Notes: a model not told the origin generated them from the sequence alone. DNA of 64,000 bases from Dyadobacter psychrotolerans (GCF_004349265.1 NZ_SMFL01000010.1:62001-126000); one strand, 5' to 3'. Shown: positions 44,610 to 53,118, counted from the first letter of the stretch. A program made the numbers and translations.

Positions 44610-45620
44610 ATGAAAAAAACATTATTAATACTCATTTTTTTATTTTCTGGGGGCACAGGAATTCTGGCCCAGTCTCCGCAGTTTTCGCAATTCTACTCAA
44701 ATCCGATTTATACAAATCCTGCTTTTGCCGGAGACGCGGGAACGCCACGGTTCATTGCCAACTATCGTAATCAATGGGCGTCTGTTGGCACTCCTTTCCA
44801 GACAGCGGCATTCTCGTTTGATACCTACGCCGAAGACGCAGGCATCGGTTTTGGGATGCAGGCACTGCATGATCAGCGTGGTTCTGCACTAAAAAGTGAT
44901 CAGCTGTCCGCTCAGGTTTCAAAACTGGTATTTTTAGACGGACAGAAAGAATATCGGTTGATAGGAGGATTACAGGGAGCATGGACTTCCAACCGCTGGA
45001 ATGGAGATGATCTTTCTTATGTTTCCCAGTTTCTGGGCAGCAGCGATCCCATGGCAGCCGTTGGTATTACTACCAACCGGGTTACCGCCTCTGCAGGAGT
45101 TCTTCTTGAATATGTTCCCAAGTCGGACTATGACGCTACCTACTGGATTTCCAGTGCATGGCATAACATCGGTGTTAATGAAGACATCAGCATTGAACAT
45201 CAGAACGTAAATTTTCAGGTTGGAACCAAGATACCCATTGAAATTCCGTCCTTTTTCGGCAACAACCTGGGAAGAGACCTTGAACGGGAAAGCGCAGTGA
45301 CGCTGGCCATGCAAGTAAGAAAACAAGGAACCAGCCGGCAACTGGACGCCGGATTTAACATCATCACTTCACCGCTTTTATTTGGCGTTTGGTATCGCGG
45401 AATGATTTTCGGTCCGACGCGCCGGGATGCGCTGATTGGAACCGTTGGCTGGGCGATGGGAAATGTAATGCTGCAAACTAGTTACGATTTACCTGTTTCT
45501 TCCCTTGGACAGGACACAGGTTCTTTCGAAGTTTCTGTTTGGTACGGCATTGATGCGCTTTTTCGGTTTACAGGCAAAGGCAGCCACGACAGGCGATCGA
45601 GAAAGTGCCTGAGGTACTAA
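44610..45620 (+). CDS. PorP/SprF family type IX secretion membrane protein
   Basis: Outer-membrane protein of 336 residues. Signal peptide to about 21 (SGGTGILAQ), then SPQFSQFYSNPIYTNPAFAG, the family's diagnostic start after cleavage, followed by FIANYRNQWASVGTPFQTAA. The rest forms beta strands, with the middle reading DAGIGFGMQALHDQRGSALK. In Flavobacterium, SprF is needed for secretion of its adjacent adhesin SprB; the three-base spacing from the PKD/type B protein gene argues for the same partnership. It ends in a basic tail (KGSHDRRSRKCLRY). A hairpin ending in TTTT overlaps the stop codon and closes the operon. Confidence 0.93.
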   Translation: MKKTLLILIFLFSGGTGILAQSPQFSQFYSNPIYTNPAFAGDAGTPRFIANYRNQWASVGTPFQTAAFSFDTYAEDAGIGFGMQALHDQRGSALKSDQLSAQVSKLVFLDGQKEYRLIGGLQGAWTSNRWNGDDLSYVSQFLGSSDPMAAVGITTNRVTASAGVLLEYVPKSDYDATYWISSAWHNIGVNEDISIEHQNVNFQVGTKIPIEIPSFFGNNLGRDLERESAVTLAMQVRKQGTSRQLDAGFNIITSPLLFGVWYRGMIFGPTRRDALIGTVGWAMGNVMLQTSYDLPVSSLGQDTGSFEVSVWYGIDALFRFTGKGSHDRRSRKCLRY

Positions 45621-45650
45621 CCCCCAGAACAAATTTGCCCGGGGGTTTTA
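45619..45650 (+). terminator. Terminator after the PorP/SprF gene
   Basis: Seven-bp stem AACCCCC / GGGGGTT (45619-45625 with 45641-45647) then TTTAATTT. It starts within the stop codon of the porP-like gene and ends four bases before the convergent tyrS stop, so it may serve both genes. Confidence 0.7.
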
Positions 45651-45653
45651 ATT

Positions 45654-46955
45654 TCAATTCACTCGTATCAAATGATTTTTCTTCCCCTTCGATATCAGCA
45701 CAAAGCGATTTTGCAGTAAATTAAAATCTGCCAGAGACTGTTCGGCCGAAGTAACTTTTTCTTTATTGACACTAACTGCGTTTTGCTGGATGGCACGGCG
45801 CGCTTCGCTTTTTGAAACATACACTTCTGCCCTGGTTGCGGTAGAAATCAGATCAGTAATGTTTGTACAGCTCTCCCACTCTTCACGGGAAATATCTGTT
45901 TGCGGCACTCCATCGAAAATCGTATCAAATTCATCCAGTGCAATACTTTGCAAAGTTTCCAGTGTGGCTTTACCAAAAAGAACTTCTGTTGCTTTCAAAA
46001 CCAGCTGGTAAGCTTTTTCAGAATGAACACGAACGGTAAGCTCTTCGGCAAGCGCTTTTTGTAAAATTCTCAGATGCGGCGCTTCGGCATGCTGTGCTTC
46101 CAGTGCTTCAATTTCTTCCTTATTACGGAATGAATAAACTCTCAGATAGCGGGGACAATCTTCGTCGCTCTGGCCAAGCCAAAACTGATAAAATGTATAT
46201 GGTGATGTTTTCTCAGGATCCAGCCAGATATTTCCGCCTTCGCTTTTACCAAATTTAGATCCGTCGGATTTTGTCAAAAGCGGTGTGGTCAAAGCATAAG
46301 CCTTGAAGTATCCCTCCTCATCTCCTTCTTTTCTACGGATAATTTCAGTTCCTGTAGTAATATTGCCCCATTGGTCCGAACCGCCCATCTGGAGACGGAT
46401 ATTTTTATGTTTGTATAAATGGTAAAAATCATAACCCTGTAAAAGCTGGTAGGAAAATTCTGTAAAAGATATTCCGGTTTCCAGACGTTTTTTTACCGAA
46501 TCTTTGGACATCATATAATTGACGCTCAGAAACTTGCCAGCCTCGCGAAGAAACTGCAGAAAACCCATGTCTTTGAACCAGTCATAATTATTGACCATTT
46601 CAGCCGAATTTTCGCCGCAGTCAAAATCAAGAAATTGTTCCAGCTGTTTACGGATACCTTCCTGATTGAAACGCAAAGTATCTTCATCTAAAAATGAGCG
46701 CTCAGAAGCTTTAAAAGACGGATCACCGATCATTCCGGTTGCGCCCCCAACCAGTGCGAAAGGCTTGTGCCCGGCGCGCTGAAAATGAACCAGAAGCATG
46801 ATCGTTGCCAGATTGCCGATGTGCAGAGAAGAAGCTGTCGGATCAAAACCGATATAGCCGGCCGTCATTTCTTTTTTTAGCTGCTCATCTGTTCCCGGCA
46901 TCATGTCATGCAACATTCCACGCCAGCGCAATTCTTCAATAAAATCAGTCTTCAT
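45654..46955 (-). CDS. tyrS: Tyrosine--tRNA ligase
   Basis: Charges tRNA-Tyr. At 433 residues it is a class I synthetase of the bacterial TyrRS type. The HIGH motif is HIGN at residues 45-48, the KMSKS loop is KFGKS at 234-238, and the tyrosine pocket shows YQLLQGYDFYHLYK with QMGGSDQWGNITTG near 190. A C-terminal S4-like RNA-binding domain (about 365-430) includes VYVSKSEARRAIQQNAVSVN. The KFGKS form of the KMSKS motif is common in this group. There is no T-box or other leader that I can see in the upstream 200 bases. The gene is alone on its strand. Confidence 0.96.
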   Translation of the reverse strand: MKTDFIEELRWRGMLHDMMPGTDEQLKKEMTAGYIGFDPTASSLHIGNLATIMLLVHFQRAGHKPFALVGGATGMIGDPSFKASERSFLDEDTLRFNQEGIRKQLEQFLDFDCGENSAEMVNNYDWFKDMGFLQFLREAGKFLSVNYMMSKDSVKKRLETGISFTEFSYQLLQGYDFYHLYKHKNIRLQMGGSDQWGNITTGTEIIRRKEGDEEGYFKAYALTTPLLTKSDGSKFGKSEGGNIWLDPEKTSPYTFYQFWLGQSDEDCPRYLRVYSFRNKEEIEALEAQHAEAPHLRILQKALAEELTVRVHSEKAYQLVLKATEVLFGKATLETLQSIALDEFDTIFDGVPQTDISREEWESCTNITDLISTATRAEVYVSKSEARRAIQQNAVSVNKEKVTSAEQSLADFNLLQNRFVLISKGKKNHLIRVN

Positions 46956-47171
46956 TATTTCCTTTTACTAAATGTTTATCCCCACAGGTCTCACCTGCAA
47001 AATTGAACCGCAAAGGTAAAGGTTATGATTCTTAAAACCGAGATGAGATAAACTTAAAGGTGAATATGCCGTAAAGGCTTAGAGCTTATTGATGTATGAT
47101 TGTTCATTTCTAATTGTTTGAATATATTTAACCCAGATATAATCTTCATCAACAACTTAATATCCACAAAA

Positions 47172-48011
47172 ATGAGCAACATCAAATTGTTTGAAAGCAA
47201 ACAGGTTAGAACACATTGGGACGCGAAAGATGAAAAATGGTATTTTGCAATCGCAGACGTCATATTCGTACTAACGGATAGCCCAAACCCGCAGGTTTAT
47301 TGGCGGGTAATGAAAAAAAGATTAAAAGATGAGGGAAATGAAAGCGTTACAAATTGTAACGCTTTGAAAATGGTTGCGGCTGACGGCAAAATGCGCATGA
47401 CCGATGTCGCTGATACAGAGCAACTTCTAAGAATAATCCAATCCATCCCCTCTCCAAAAGCAGAACCTTTCAAACAATGGCTTGCAAAGGTGGGGTATGA
47501 ACGCATGCAGGAAATAGCCGATCCTGAACAAAGTCTGGACAGGGCAAGGGAAAACTGGCAAAAGCTGGGGCGAAGTGAGAAATGGATACAGCAGCGCATG
47601 ACCGGGCGGGAAACGCGTAATAAATTAACTGACTATTGGAAAGAAAGCGGTATTGAGAAAAAGGACGAATTTGCTTTTTTGACAAATATCATTCACCAGG
47701 AGTGGACCGGACTAACTGTTAAAAAACACAAGGATCTCAAAGAACTTAAATCACAAAACCTAAGAGATCACATGTCTGAAGCGGAACTGATATTCACTGC
47801 ACTGGCAGAGCTGTCGACCCGACAAATAGCAGAATCAGAGGAAGCAACAGGTTTGCAGGAAAATGCAGATGCAAGTAAAAAAGGAGGTTCTGTTGCTAAA
47901 AATGCCAGAAAAGAACTTGAAAGTCAGACCGGTAAAAGCGTAGTTACAGGCGAGAATTTTTTACCACCGGCTCAAAAGATGAAAATAATAAAGTCCGGTG
48001 GTGAAGAATAA
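47172..48011 (+). CDS. BRO-N domain protein, DinD-like
   Basis: A 279-residue protein of the phage antirepressor/DinD group. The ATG at 47172 (MSNIKLFESKQVRTHWDAKD) is preferred; the frame runs 24 codons further left without family signal. The BRO-N domain occupies about residues 12-105 (EKWYFAIADVIFVLTDSPNP, then VYWRVMKKRLK). The C-terminal part contains FTALAELSTRQIAESEEATG, resembling the region of E. coli DinD, an inhibitor of RecA-mediated strand exchange. It is followed at once by a Uma2 gene on the other strand with two bases between stops. Such genes often travel with phages or islands; no phage structural gene is here. Function inferred from family only. Confidence 0.8.
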   Translation: MSNIKLFESKQVRTHWDAKDEKWYFAIADVIFVLTDSPNPQVYWRVMKKRLKDEGNESVTNCNALKMVAADGKMRMTDVADTEQLLRIIQSIPSPKAEPFKQWLAKVGYERMQEIADPEQSLDRARENWQKLGRSEKWIQQRMTGRETRNKLTDYWKESGIEKKDEFAFLTNIIHQEWTGLTVKKHKDLKELKSQNLRDHMSEAELIFTALAELSTRQIAESEEATGLQENADASKKGGSVAKNARKELESQTGKSVVTGENFLPPAQKMKIIKSGGEE

Positions 48012-48013
48012 TT

Positions 48014-48625
48014 TTAAGATAAAGCACCATTAGCCGGCATTCCCTTTTCCTCCACAAACACAATTCCATCATAAATTGCAGAAACAGGCATTGTAAAACC
48101 AAGAAGATCGAAAGTTATAAACGATTCCATCGATTCGAATGACTGGTATGTCCAGATTCCTTCCTGAGCAGTACGGGTGTAAAGCTCAACATAACATTCA
48201 TACTGAGAAAACAGCATGTAGTAGTTAAGAGAAGGAATTTCTTTGTATCGTCTTAGCTTAAATTCCCGGTCGTATGTAGCCGAAGATTTGGATAAAACCT
48301 CTACTAAAATGCCCGGATGCCGTACAATATATGTTCCGGAGATATCGTCCGGCGCACAGGTAACGACTACATCCGGATACGGATAATAGAAATTAGCTAT
48401 TGCTTCAACCTTTACGTTTTCTGCAAAAACCCTGCATCCTTTCGGTCTGAAAATTTCTTTAAACAATGTTCGTACATTTCCCACAATGTCGTTATGGTTC
48501 ATTGTAGTGCCAGCCATAGCGAAAATCTCTCCGTCATAATATTCGTGACGGATTTCACTCTTCTCTTCCATTTCCAGATATTCTTCCAAAGAATATTTTT
48601 GTTCGGCTATTTGTGCTAGTTCCAT
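48014..48625 (-). CDS. Uma2 family (DUF820) endonuclease-like protein
   Basis: A 203-residue PD-(D/E)xK-type nuclease homologue; the family is widespread and mostly uncharacterised. ATG 48625 (MELAQIAEQKYSLEEYLEME) is preferred to an upstream start at 48652. Nuclease fold elements: EIRHEYYDGEIFAMAG with the family Asp-Gly-Glu, then YYPYPDVVVTCAPDD supplying the catalytic Asp, and GILVEVLSKSSATYDREFKL giving the E-x-L/K-type motif. All expected acidic residues are present. It is convergent with the BRO-N gene, the two stops being two bases apart. Proteins of this family occur in many copies in cyanobacteria and Bacteroidota and are often associated with mobile or accessory DNA. Confidence 0.88.
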   Translation of the reverse strand: MELAQIAEQKYSLEEYLEMEEKSEIRHEYYDGEIFAMAGTTMNHNDIVGNVRTLFKEIFRPKGCRVFAENVKVEAIANFYYPYPDVVVTCAPDDISGTYIVRHPGILVEVLSKSSATYDREFKLRRYKEIPSLNYYMLFSQYECYVELYTRTAQEGIWTYQSFESMESFITFDLLGFTMPVSAIYDGIVFVEEKGMPANGALS

Positions 48626-48708
48626 GTGATGATCTACATAAATGCATGACAAATTACACTAAAAACCGATTATTTACAAAAGACTATATATCTGATATTT
48701 GGGTGAAT

Positions 48709-49953
48709 TTATGCAGGCGGGTTATCTTTATTCCACAATAAAGAAGAATCTCCGTAACTAAGAAAGCGATAATCCTTGTTCAGAGCTTCATCATAAATGC
48801 TAGTCCAATCCTCACCGACCAATGCAGCAACAAGTAAAATCAATGTGGAACCCGGCTGATGATAATTGGTGATAAGTCCTTTACATAACCTGAATTTATA
48901 GCCCGGAAAAATAAAGATCTCAGTTTCCCCAACAATGTGATCCAGTTTTTCCTTGTCCATAAATTTTGCAATGGCAAGAAGCGATTGTTCAGCTGATGGT
49001 AAATCTGTTTCTTCAAACGGATACGGATATAATTTTTCTATTTGAAATTCAGTCGTTTCGGAGCGGAATAATTTCACTCCAAACCAATACAGACTTTCGA
49101 GCGAACGGAGAGAAGTGGTTCCTACCGGAACAATTGTTTTTACACTTCGAAGCAAATTTTCAATCAGTTGCCGGGTAAAAACGACCTGCTCTGAATGCAT
49201 CCGGTGTTCGGTAACTGAACTGACTTTTATCGGCTGAAAGGTTCCGGCACCCACATGTAGTGTAAGAAAGGCAGTATTAATACCTTTATTTTTGAGCTGC
49301 CTGAAAACATTTTCCGTAAAATGAAGACCGGCAGTAGGTGCAGCGACGGCTCCGTCCTGATCTGCATATACGGTTTGATAAGTCGTCTTATCTGTTTCTT
49401 CTGTATTGCGGTTTAAATAAGGTGGTAACGGAATTTCACCCAGTGCTTTTACAATATCAAGAAACACAGCTTCCGAATTCCATGATAACCTGATGTGGTT
49501 TTTGTCGTAGTCAACATATTCTACCGACAATTTTACCGCCTCACCTCCGAGTTCAATATTGGTTGTTAAAATATCCGATTTTTTCCAGCGCTTTTTATTT
49601 CCGATCATACATTCCCATACGCAGGTATGCTGCACCAGCATAGCATCGTTGATAACCTGCGTTGGCTGTTCAGGATGTAAAAGCAGTATTTCAATGGTCG
49701 CACCGGTTTGCTTTTGAAAGTATGCTCTCGCCGGAATAACTCTTGTATTGTTAAAAACGAGAAGCGTGTCAGCTGGCAGATTTTCAGTCAGGTCTTTGAA
49801 ACGTTTGTGTACAATTCCACCATCCTTGTAAACCAGAAGTTTGGAGCTGTCGCGCGGATCTAGCGGATAACGGGCGATCCGTTCATCGGGCAGGTCATAA
49901 AAATAGCTTTCCAGACGAATCGACTCCGCCTGTTCTAACCAGTTATTTTTCAT
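48709..49953 (-). CDS. queA: S-adenosylmethionine:tRNA ribosyltransferase-isomerase
   Basis: Transfers the ribose of S-adenosylmethionine to preQ1 in tRNA, forming epoxyqueuosine. The 414-residue length is somewhat above the about 350 of E. coli, as is common in Bacteroidota. Family motifs: LESYFYDLPDERIARYPLDP at the N-terminus (about 14-33), KLLVYKDGGIVHKRFKDL, AAPTAGLHFTENVF, FLTLHVGAGTFQPIKVSSVT, and GLITNYHQPGSTLILLVAAL near the end. All are intact. The gene is followed by 56 bases with no obvious terminator before the Uma2 gene region. No preQ1 riboswitch is visible in the short gap to the upstream membrane-protein gene. Confidence 0.95.
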   Translation of the reverse strand: MKNNWLEQAESIRLESYFYDLPDERIARYPLDPRDSSKLLVYKDGGIVHKRFKDLTENLPADTLLVFNNTRVIPARAYFQKQTGATIEILLLHPEQPTQVINDAMLVQHTCVWECMIGNKKRWKKSDILTTNIELGGEAVKLSVEYVDYDKNHIRLSWNSEAVFLDIVKALGEIPLPPYLNRNTEETDKTTYQTVYADQDGAVAAPTAGLHFTENVFRQLKNKGINTAFLTLHVGAGTFQPIKVSSVTEHRMHSEQVVFTRQLIENLLRSVKTIVPVGTTSLRSLESLYWFGVKLFRSETTEFQIEKLYPYPFEETDLPSAEQSLLAIAKFMDKEKLDHIVGETEIFIFPGYKFRLCKGLITNYHQPGSTLILLVAALVGEDWTSIYDEALNKDYRFLSYGDSSLLWNKDNPPA

Positions 49954-50001
49954 GTGAGAAATAAGTAGCAGGAAGATTTACCTGATTTGCAAAAAACTAT
50001 C

Positions 50002-50514
50002 TTACAATTTATCCTCAGGAACGGGCGTCCAGAGCAAACGCAAAGGCATGATAAACACAATGATCATCAGCGTCATACCGACATAGTATATCCATGAAAA
50101 ATCAAAGACATCCATTTTATACTGGGTACTGTTGATTGTCGCCAATGCAAAAAGACTAAACCCGATAATCGTGTTGATCACTGCTACCAGGCAGTAAAGC
50201 CAGTTCGTCAGGTGTTCGTTTAAAGCTGCCCGGTGCTGCGCCCAGATCTCACGTTTTAAAATAGGCAGATGCATGGCATCCATATTTGGAATTTGTTTTG
50301 CAAGTCCTGCGATAATCACATTATTTACTAAAAACAAACCCATTACAATATAAAAGACATTTTCCTTTCCTACATATTTTTCGGCAAGGCCCGTCTCCGA
50401 AAAATCCACTGCAACCATTTCCGGAAATAAGGAGTAGGTCCAAACCAAGGCTCCGATTACCAGAAAAACAGATAACCAGCGCCATATCTTAATAACAAAT
50501 GTTCCAACTTTCAT
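50002..50514 (-). CDS. Hypothetical four-helix membrane protein
   Basis: A 170-residue integral membrane protein with about four hydrophobic segments: WRWLSVFLVIGALVWTYSLF (about 11-30), VFYIVMGLFLVNNVIIAGLA (about 53-72), NWLYCLVAVINTIIGFSLFA (about 103-122) and WIYYVGMTLMIIVFIMPLRL (about 140-160). Between the first two lies EMVAVDFSETGLAEKYVGKE, which resembles the linker of DUF1648-type proteins, but I would not assign the family. Its start is 236 bases from the divergent pduO gene. It is 48 bases upstream of queA on the same strand and may be cotranscribed, but no functional link to tRNA modification is evident. Confidence 0.8.
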   Translation of the reverse strand: MKVGTFVIKIWRWLSVFLVIGALVWTYSLFPEMVAVDFSETGLAEKYVGKENVFYIVMGLFLVNNVIIAGLAKQIPNMDAMHLPILKREIWAQHRAALNEHLTNWLYCLVAVINTIIGFSLFALATINSTQYKMDVFDFSWIYYVGMTLMIIVFIMPLRLLWTPVPEDKL

Positions 50515-50638
50515 GAATAAACAACCCTCGCAGGTTTTCTTTTTTTCGCCATAGTAAATTTGGCTGCAAAATTAGGTCGGGGAGTTTCTAAAACCTAATT
50601 GACAAATCACGAATATTGGATTAATTGCAGCAGAACAT

Positions 50639-50678
50639 GTTAAACGACTTGTTGCCATTTCCAAAGAAGTCGTTTAAC
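50639..50678. promoter_or_regulatory. Long inverted repeat upstream of the adenosyltransferase gene
   Basis: Perfect 12-bp arms GTTAAACGACTT (50639-50650) and AAGTCGTTTAAC (50667-50678) separated by 16 bases, in the 235-base divergent region before pduO. No T-run follows, so it is more likely an operator or RNA structure than a terminator. The sequence does not match a cobalamin riboswitch core that I can identify. Confidence 0.5.
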
Positions 50679-50749
50679 CTTGATATATTCGCCTTGTTTA
50701 TCATTACTCGCAAAAACGTAGTTTTTAATTTTTTTGAAATAATCATCAA

Positions 50750-51304
50750 ATGAAAATATATACAAAAACAGGGGACAAAGGAACGACCTCACTCATTGGC
50801 GGAACGCGTCTTAGCAAAGCCCACAGACGTATTGAGGCATACGGAACAGTTGACGAACTTAATAGTTACATTGGTTTGCTGGGTGACCAGGCTGTTAATC
50901 AAAACCGAAAGATTTTATTAAAAGAAGTTCAGGACAGGCTTTTTACCATAGGATCACACCTTGCTTCTGAACCCGAAAAATCAAAAAGAATATTACCGGA
51001 TCTGGAAGCGGAGGATATTCTTTTACTGGAAAAAGAAATGGATTTAATTGATAATCAGGTAACTGCGCTGCGTGCATTTGTACTCCCCGGTGGCCATCCC
51101 TCAGTATCATTCGGACATGTAGCCAGAACGGTATGCCGCCGTGCCGAACGCGCGGTTATTCATTTACAGCAGCAGGAAGAGGTGGAGGATATCGTTGTCC
51201 GTTATCTCAACCGGCTGTCAGATTATCTTTTTATGCTTTGCAGAATTATGACTGTTGAACTGGGAATTGAAGAAGTTGTATGGAAGCCCAGAGTAGGCAA
51301 ATAA
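50750..51304 (+). CDS. Cob(I)yrinic acid a,c-diamide adenosyltransferase, PduO type
   Basis: Transfers the adenosyl group of ATP to cobalt(I) corrinoids to make adenosylcobalamin. The 184-residue protein begins KIYTKTGDKGTTSLIGGTRL, the PduO ATP-binding loop, followed by KAHRRIEAYGTVDELNSYIG. The C-terminal helix motif RTVCRRAERAVIHLQ and YLNRLSDYLFMLCRIMTVEL supply the conserved Arg/Glu and the corrin-binding aromatic. No other cobalamin gene is near, so this points to salvage of imported corrinoid for B12-dependent enzymes. A conspicuous 12-bp inverted repeat lies in its leader. ilvE follows 108 bases downstream. Confidence 0.93.
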   Translation: MKIYTKTGDKGTTSLIGGTRLSKAHRRIEAYGTVDELNSYIGLLGDQAVNQNRKILLKEVQDRLFTIGSHLASEPEKSKRILPDLEAEDILLLEKEMDLIDNQVTALRAFVLPGGHPSVSFGHVARTVCRRAERAVIHLQQQEEVEDIVVRYLNRLSDYLFMLCRIMTVELGIEEVVWKPRVGK

Positions 51305-51344
51305 TTAATTGTTACACTAAATACTCTAAGATTGTTAATATAAT

Positions 51345-51373
51345 TTCTTTAAATTGCAAGACAATTTAAAGAA
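51345..51373. promoter_or_regulatory. Perfect hairpin upstream of ilvE
   Basis: 12-bp arms TTCTTTAAATTG / CAATTTAAAGAA (51345-51356 with 51362-51373) with a 5-base loop CAAGA, 39 bases before the ilvE ATG. It lacks a T-run, so termination of pduO is possible but not canonical; an operator or attenuator-like structure is equally plausible. Confidence 0.5.
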
Positions 51374-51412
51374 GTAAAGAGTCTATAACATTCAGCAAAA
51401 ATTTCAGGCATT

Positions 51413-52480
51413 ATGACAGCCGATACGTTGCAAATAGAGATACAGCAAACACAAAAATCACGTTTGCAGGAGGTTGATTTTAACAACCTGGTTTTCGGAA
51501 GAAACATTTCCGACCACATGTTTATTGCAGAATACCGTGACGGCCAATGGCAGGATACGCGTATTGTCCCTTACGGAGATCTCTCACTAAGCCCTGCTAC
51601 GGCAGCACTTCACTATGGTCAGGCTATATTTGAAGGTATGAAGGCTTATAAAAATGCAGAAGGTGAAGTACTTCTTTTCCGCGCAGTGGATAACTGGAAA
51701 AGGATGAACAAATCTGCTGAGCGCCTTTGTATGCCAACAATTCCTGAAGAAATCTTTATGGGTGGCCTTACAGAACTGCTTCGCCTGGATTCGGGATGGG
51801 TGCCTTCGCAGGATGGCTGCTCGCTTTATATCCGTCCGTATATGTTTGCCACTGATCCATATATCGGTGTAAAACCATCTGACAGTTACTATTTTATTAT
51901 TTTCACCAGCCCGGTTGGCACCTATTACGCCAAACCTCCGCGTGTGAAAGTGGAAACACAATATATCCGTGCGGCAGAAGGCGGCGTGGGCGGAACAAAA
52001 TGTGCAGGAAACTATGCTGGTTCTCTGTATCCTGCTAAACTTGCTCAGGAAGAAGGTTATGATCAGCTGATCTGGACGGATGCCCGTGAACATGCTTACA
52101 TCGAGGAATCAGGTACGATGAATATCATGTTTATTCTAAACGGAAAACTGGTTACTCCTTATGTGTCGGAAACAACACTTGACGGCGTAACCCGTAAAAG
52201 TATCGTAGCCATTGCACATCACTGGGGTATTCCGGTAGAGGAAAGAAGAATTAGTGTGAAGGAAATCATAGATGCTTTAAAAGACGGAAGTCTTGAAGCA
52301 GCATTTGGTGCAGGAACTGCAGTTGTTATTTCTCCATTTGCGACAATCGCTTACGAAGGCGTGGATTATCCGCTTCCGGAAGTAAAGGAAGATTCTTTCG
52401 TTGCAAAAGTTAAAAACTACCTTACCGACCTGCGTACCGGCAAAGTTGAGGATGTTTTTGGCTGGACGCTTAAAGTTTAA
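51413..52480 (+). CDS. ilvE: Branched-chain amino acid aminotransferase
   Basis: PLP enzyme exchanging the amino group between glutamate and the branched-chain 2-oxo acids, the last step of Leu/Ile/Val synthesis and first of their breakdown. The 355-residue protein belongs to the longer eukaryote-like BCAT type. PLP lysine is K196 in GGVGGTKCAGNYAG; the substrate side includes ALHYGQAIFEGMKAY (about 65-79) and YIEESGTMNIMFIL, with the end GAGTAVVISPFATIAY. Start ATG 51413 precedes a short Gln-rich N-terminus. It follows a perfect hairpin and is closed by a strong terminator. Linked in function with the HMG-CoA lyase elsewhere in the window through leucine degradation, but not in position. Confidence 0.95.
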   Translation: MTADTLQIEIQQTQKSRLQEVDFNNLVFGRNISDHMFIAEYRDGQWQDTRIVPYGDLSLSPATAALHYGQAIFEGMKAYKNAEGEVLLFRAVDNWKRMNKSAERLCMPTIPEEIFMGGLTELLRLDSGWVPSQDGCSLYIRPYMFATDPYIGVKPSDSYYFIIFTSPVGTYYAKPPRVKVETQYIRAAEGGVGGTKCAGNYAGSLYPAKLAQEEGYDQLIWTDAREHAYIEESGTMNIMFILNGKLVTPYVSETTLDGVTRKSIVAIAHHWGIPVEERRISVKEIIDALKDGSLEAAFGAGTAVVISPFATIAYEGVDYPLPEVKEDSFVAKVKNYLTDLRTGKVEDVFGWTLKV

Positions 52481-52525
52481 CAGACGCAAACGACAGTAAA
52501 GTTGCTCAAATAATAAATTTAACAG

Positions 52526-52560
52526 AGATGCCCTGAATTTTCGGGGCATCTTTTTGCTTT
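52526..52560 (+). terminator. Rho-independent terminator after ilvE
   Basis: Stem AGATGCCC / GGGCATCT (52526-52533 with 52544-52551), 10-base loop, then TTTTGCTTTTT. About 45 bases after the ilvE stop. Confidence 0.9.
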
Positions 52561-52602
52561 TTATCCTAATTTTGAAAATCAACCCGGTTTAACCCTTTTA
52601 GC

Positions 52603-53118
52603 ATGATACAATCATTTAGCGCAACAGCCGATAAGGATGTCGTTTTTGAAAAAGTAGGACAATTTATCAAAGAACAGGGCTTTACTGTCGTAAGTAAAGA
52701 TCACTCCCGCCCGTGGGGTGGATTTTTTGTTTTGGAAGAAACAGAAGCACCAAAGTTCATTTCAACATTCTTCCCTCACCTGTCACTTGAAGATTTTGCA
52801 GGCTACGAAAAATTAAGCCCAAAAATCCTGGTTGTGGCTCCTAACAAACGTCTGTCGTGGCAATATCACCACCGCCGTGCCGAAATATGGAAGGTAGTAG
52901 GCGGAAATGCAGGTATTGTAATCAGTGATACGGACGAAGAGACAGAATTGCGTCAACTTCCAATCGGCACGGTAATTGACCTTAAAAAAGGAGAACGTCA
53001 CCGCCTTGTAGGTGTTGATGAATGGGGAATTGTAGCCGAAATCTGGCAGCATACCGATCCTTCGAACCCATCTGATGAAGATGATATCGTTCGTGTTCAG
53101 GATGATTTTGGACGGTAG
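52603..53118 (+). CDS. Cupin-fold protein of the mannose-6-phosphate isomerase type II group
   Basis: A 171-residue single-domain cupin. The first 40 residues form a helix-strand arm; the cupin motif begins with VVSKDHSRPWGGFFVLEE and continues with LSWQYHHRRAEIWKVVGGNA, whose His-His and Glu are the metal-binding cupin motif 1; motif 2 is KKGERHRLVGVDEWGIVAEI. Similarity to the C-terminal cupin of type II phosphomannose isomerase/GDP-mannose pyrophosphorylase proteins is clear, but the nucleotidyltransferase domain is absent. Automatic annotation of relatives varies (phosphoheptose isomerase, mannose-6-phosphate isomerase), so the reaction is uncertain. It is preceded by the ilvE terminator. 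Confidence 0.85.
   Translation: MIQSFSATADKDVVFEKVGQFIKEQGFTVVSKDHSRPWGGFFVLEETEAPKFISTFFPHLSLEDFAGYEKLSPKILVVAPNKRLSWQYHHRRAEIWKVVGGNAGIVISDTDEETELRQLPIGTVIDLKKGERHRLVGVDEWGIVAEIWQHTDPSNPSDEDDIVRVQDDFGR

Noticed and set aside
46983..47003. CAGGT-CTC-ACCTG palindrome upstream of tyrS as a T-box or operator
   Set aside because: Only 5-bp arms and no T-box motifs; T-box leaders are not expected in this phylum.
49954..50001. PreQ1 riboswitch before queA
   Set aside because: The gap is too short and lacks the pseudoknot pattern with an A-rich tail.
50515..50749. Cobalamin riboswitch before the PduO-type adenosyltransferase gene
   Set aside because: I could not find the conserved B12-box-like core; only a 12-bp inverted repeat is present.
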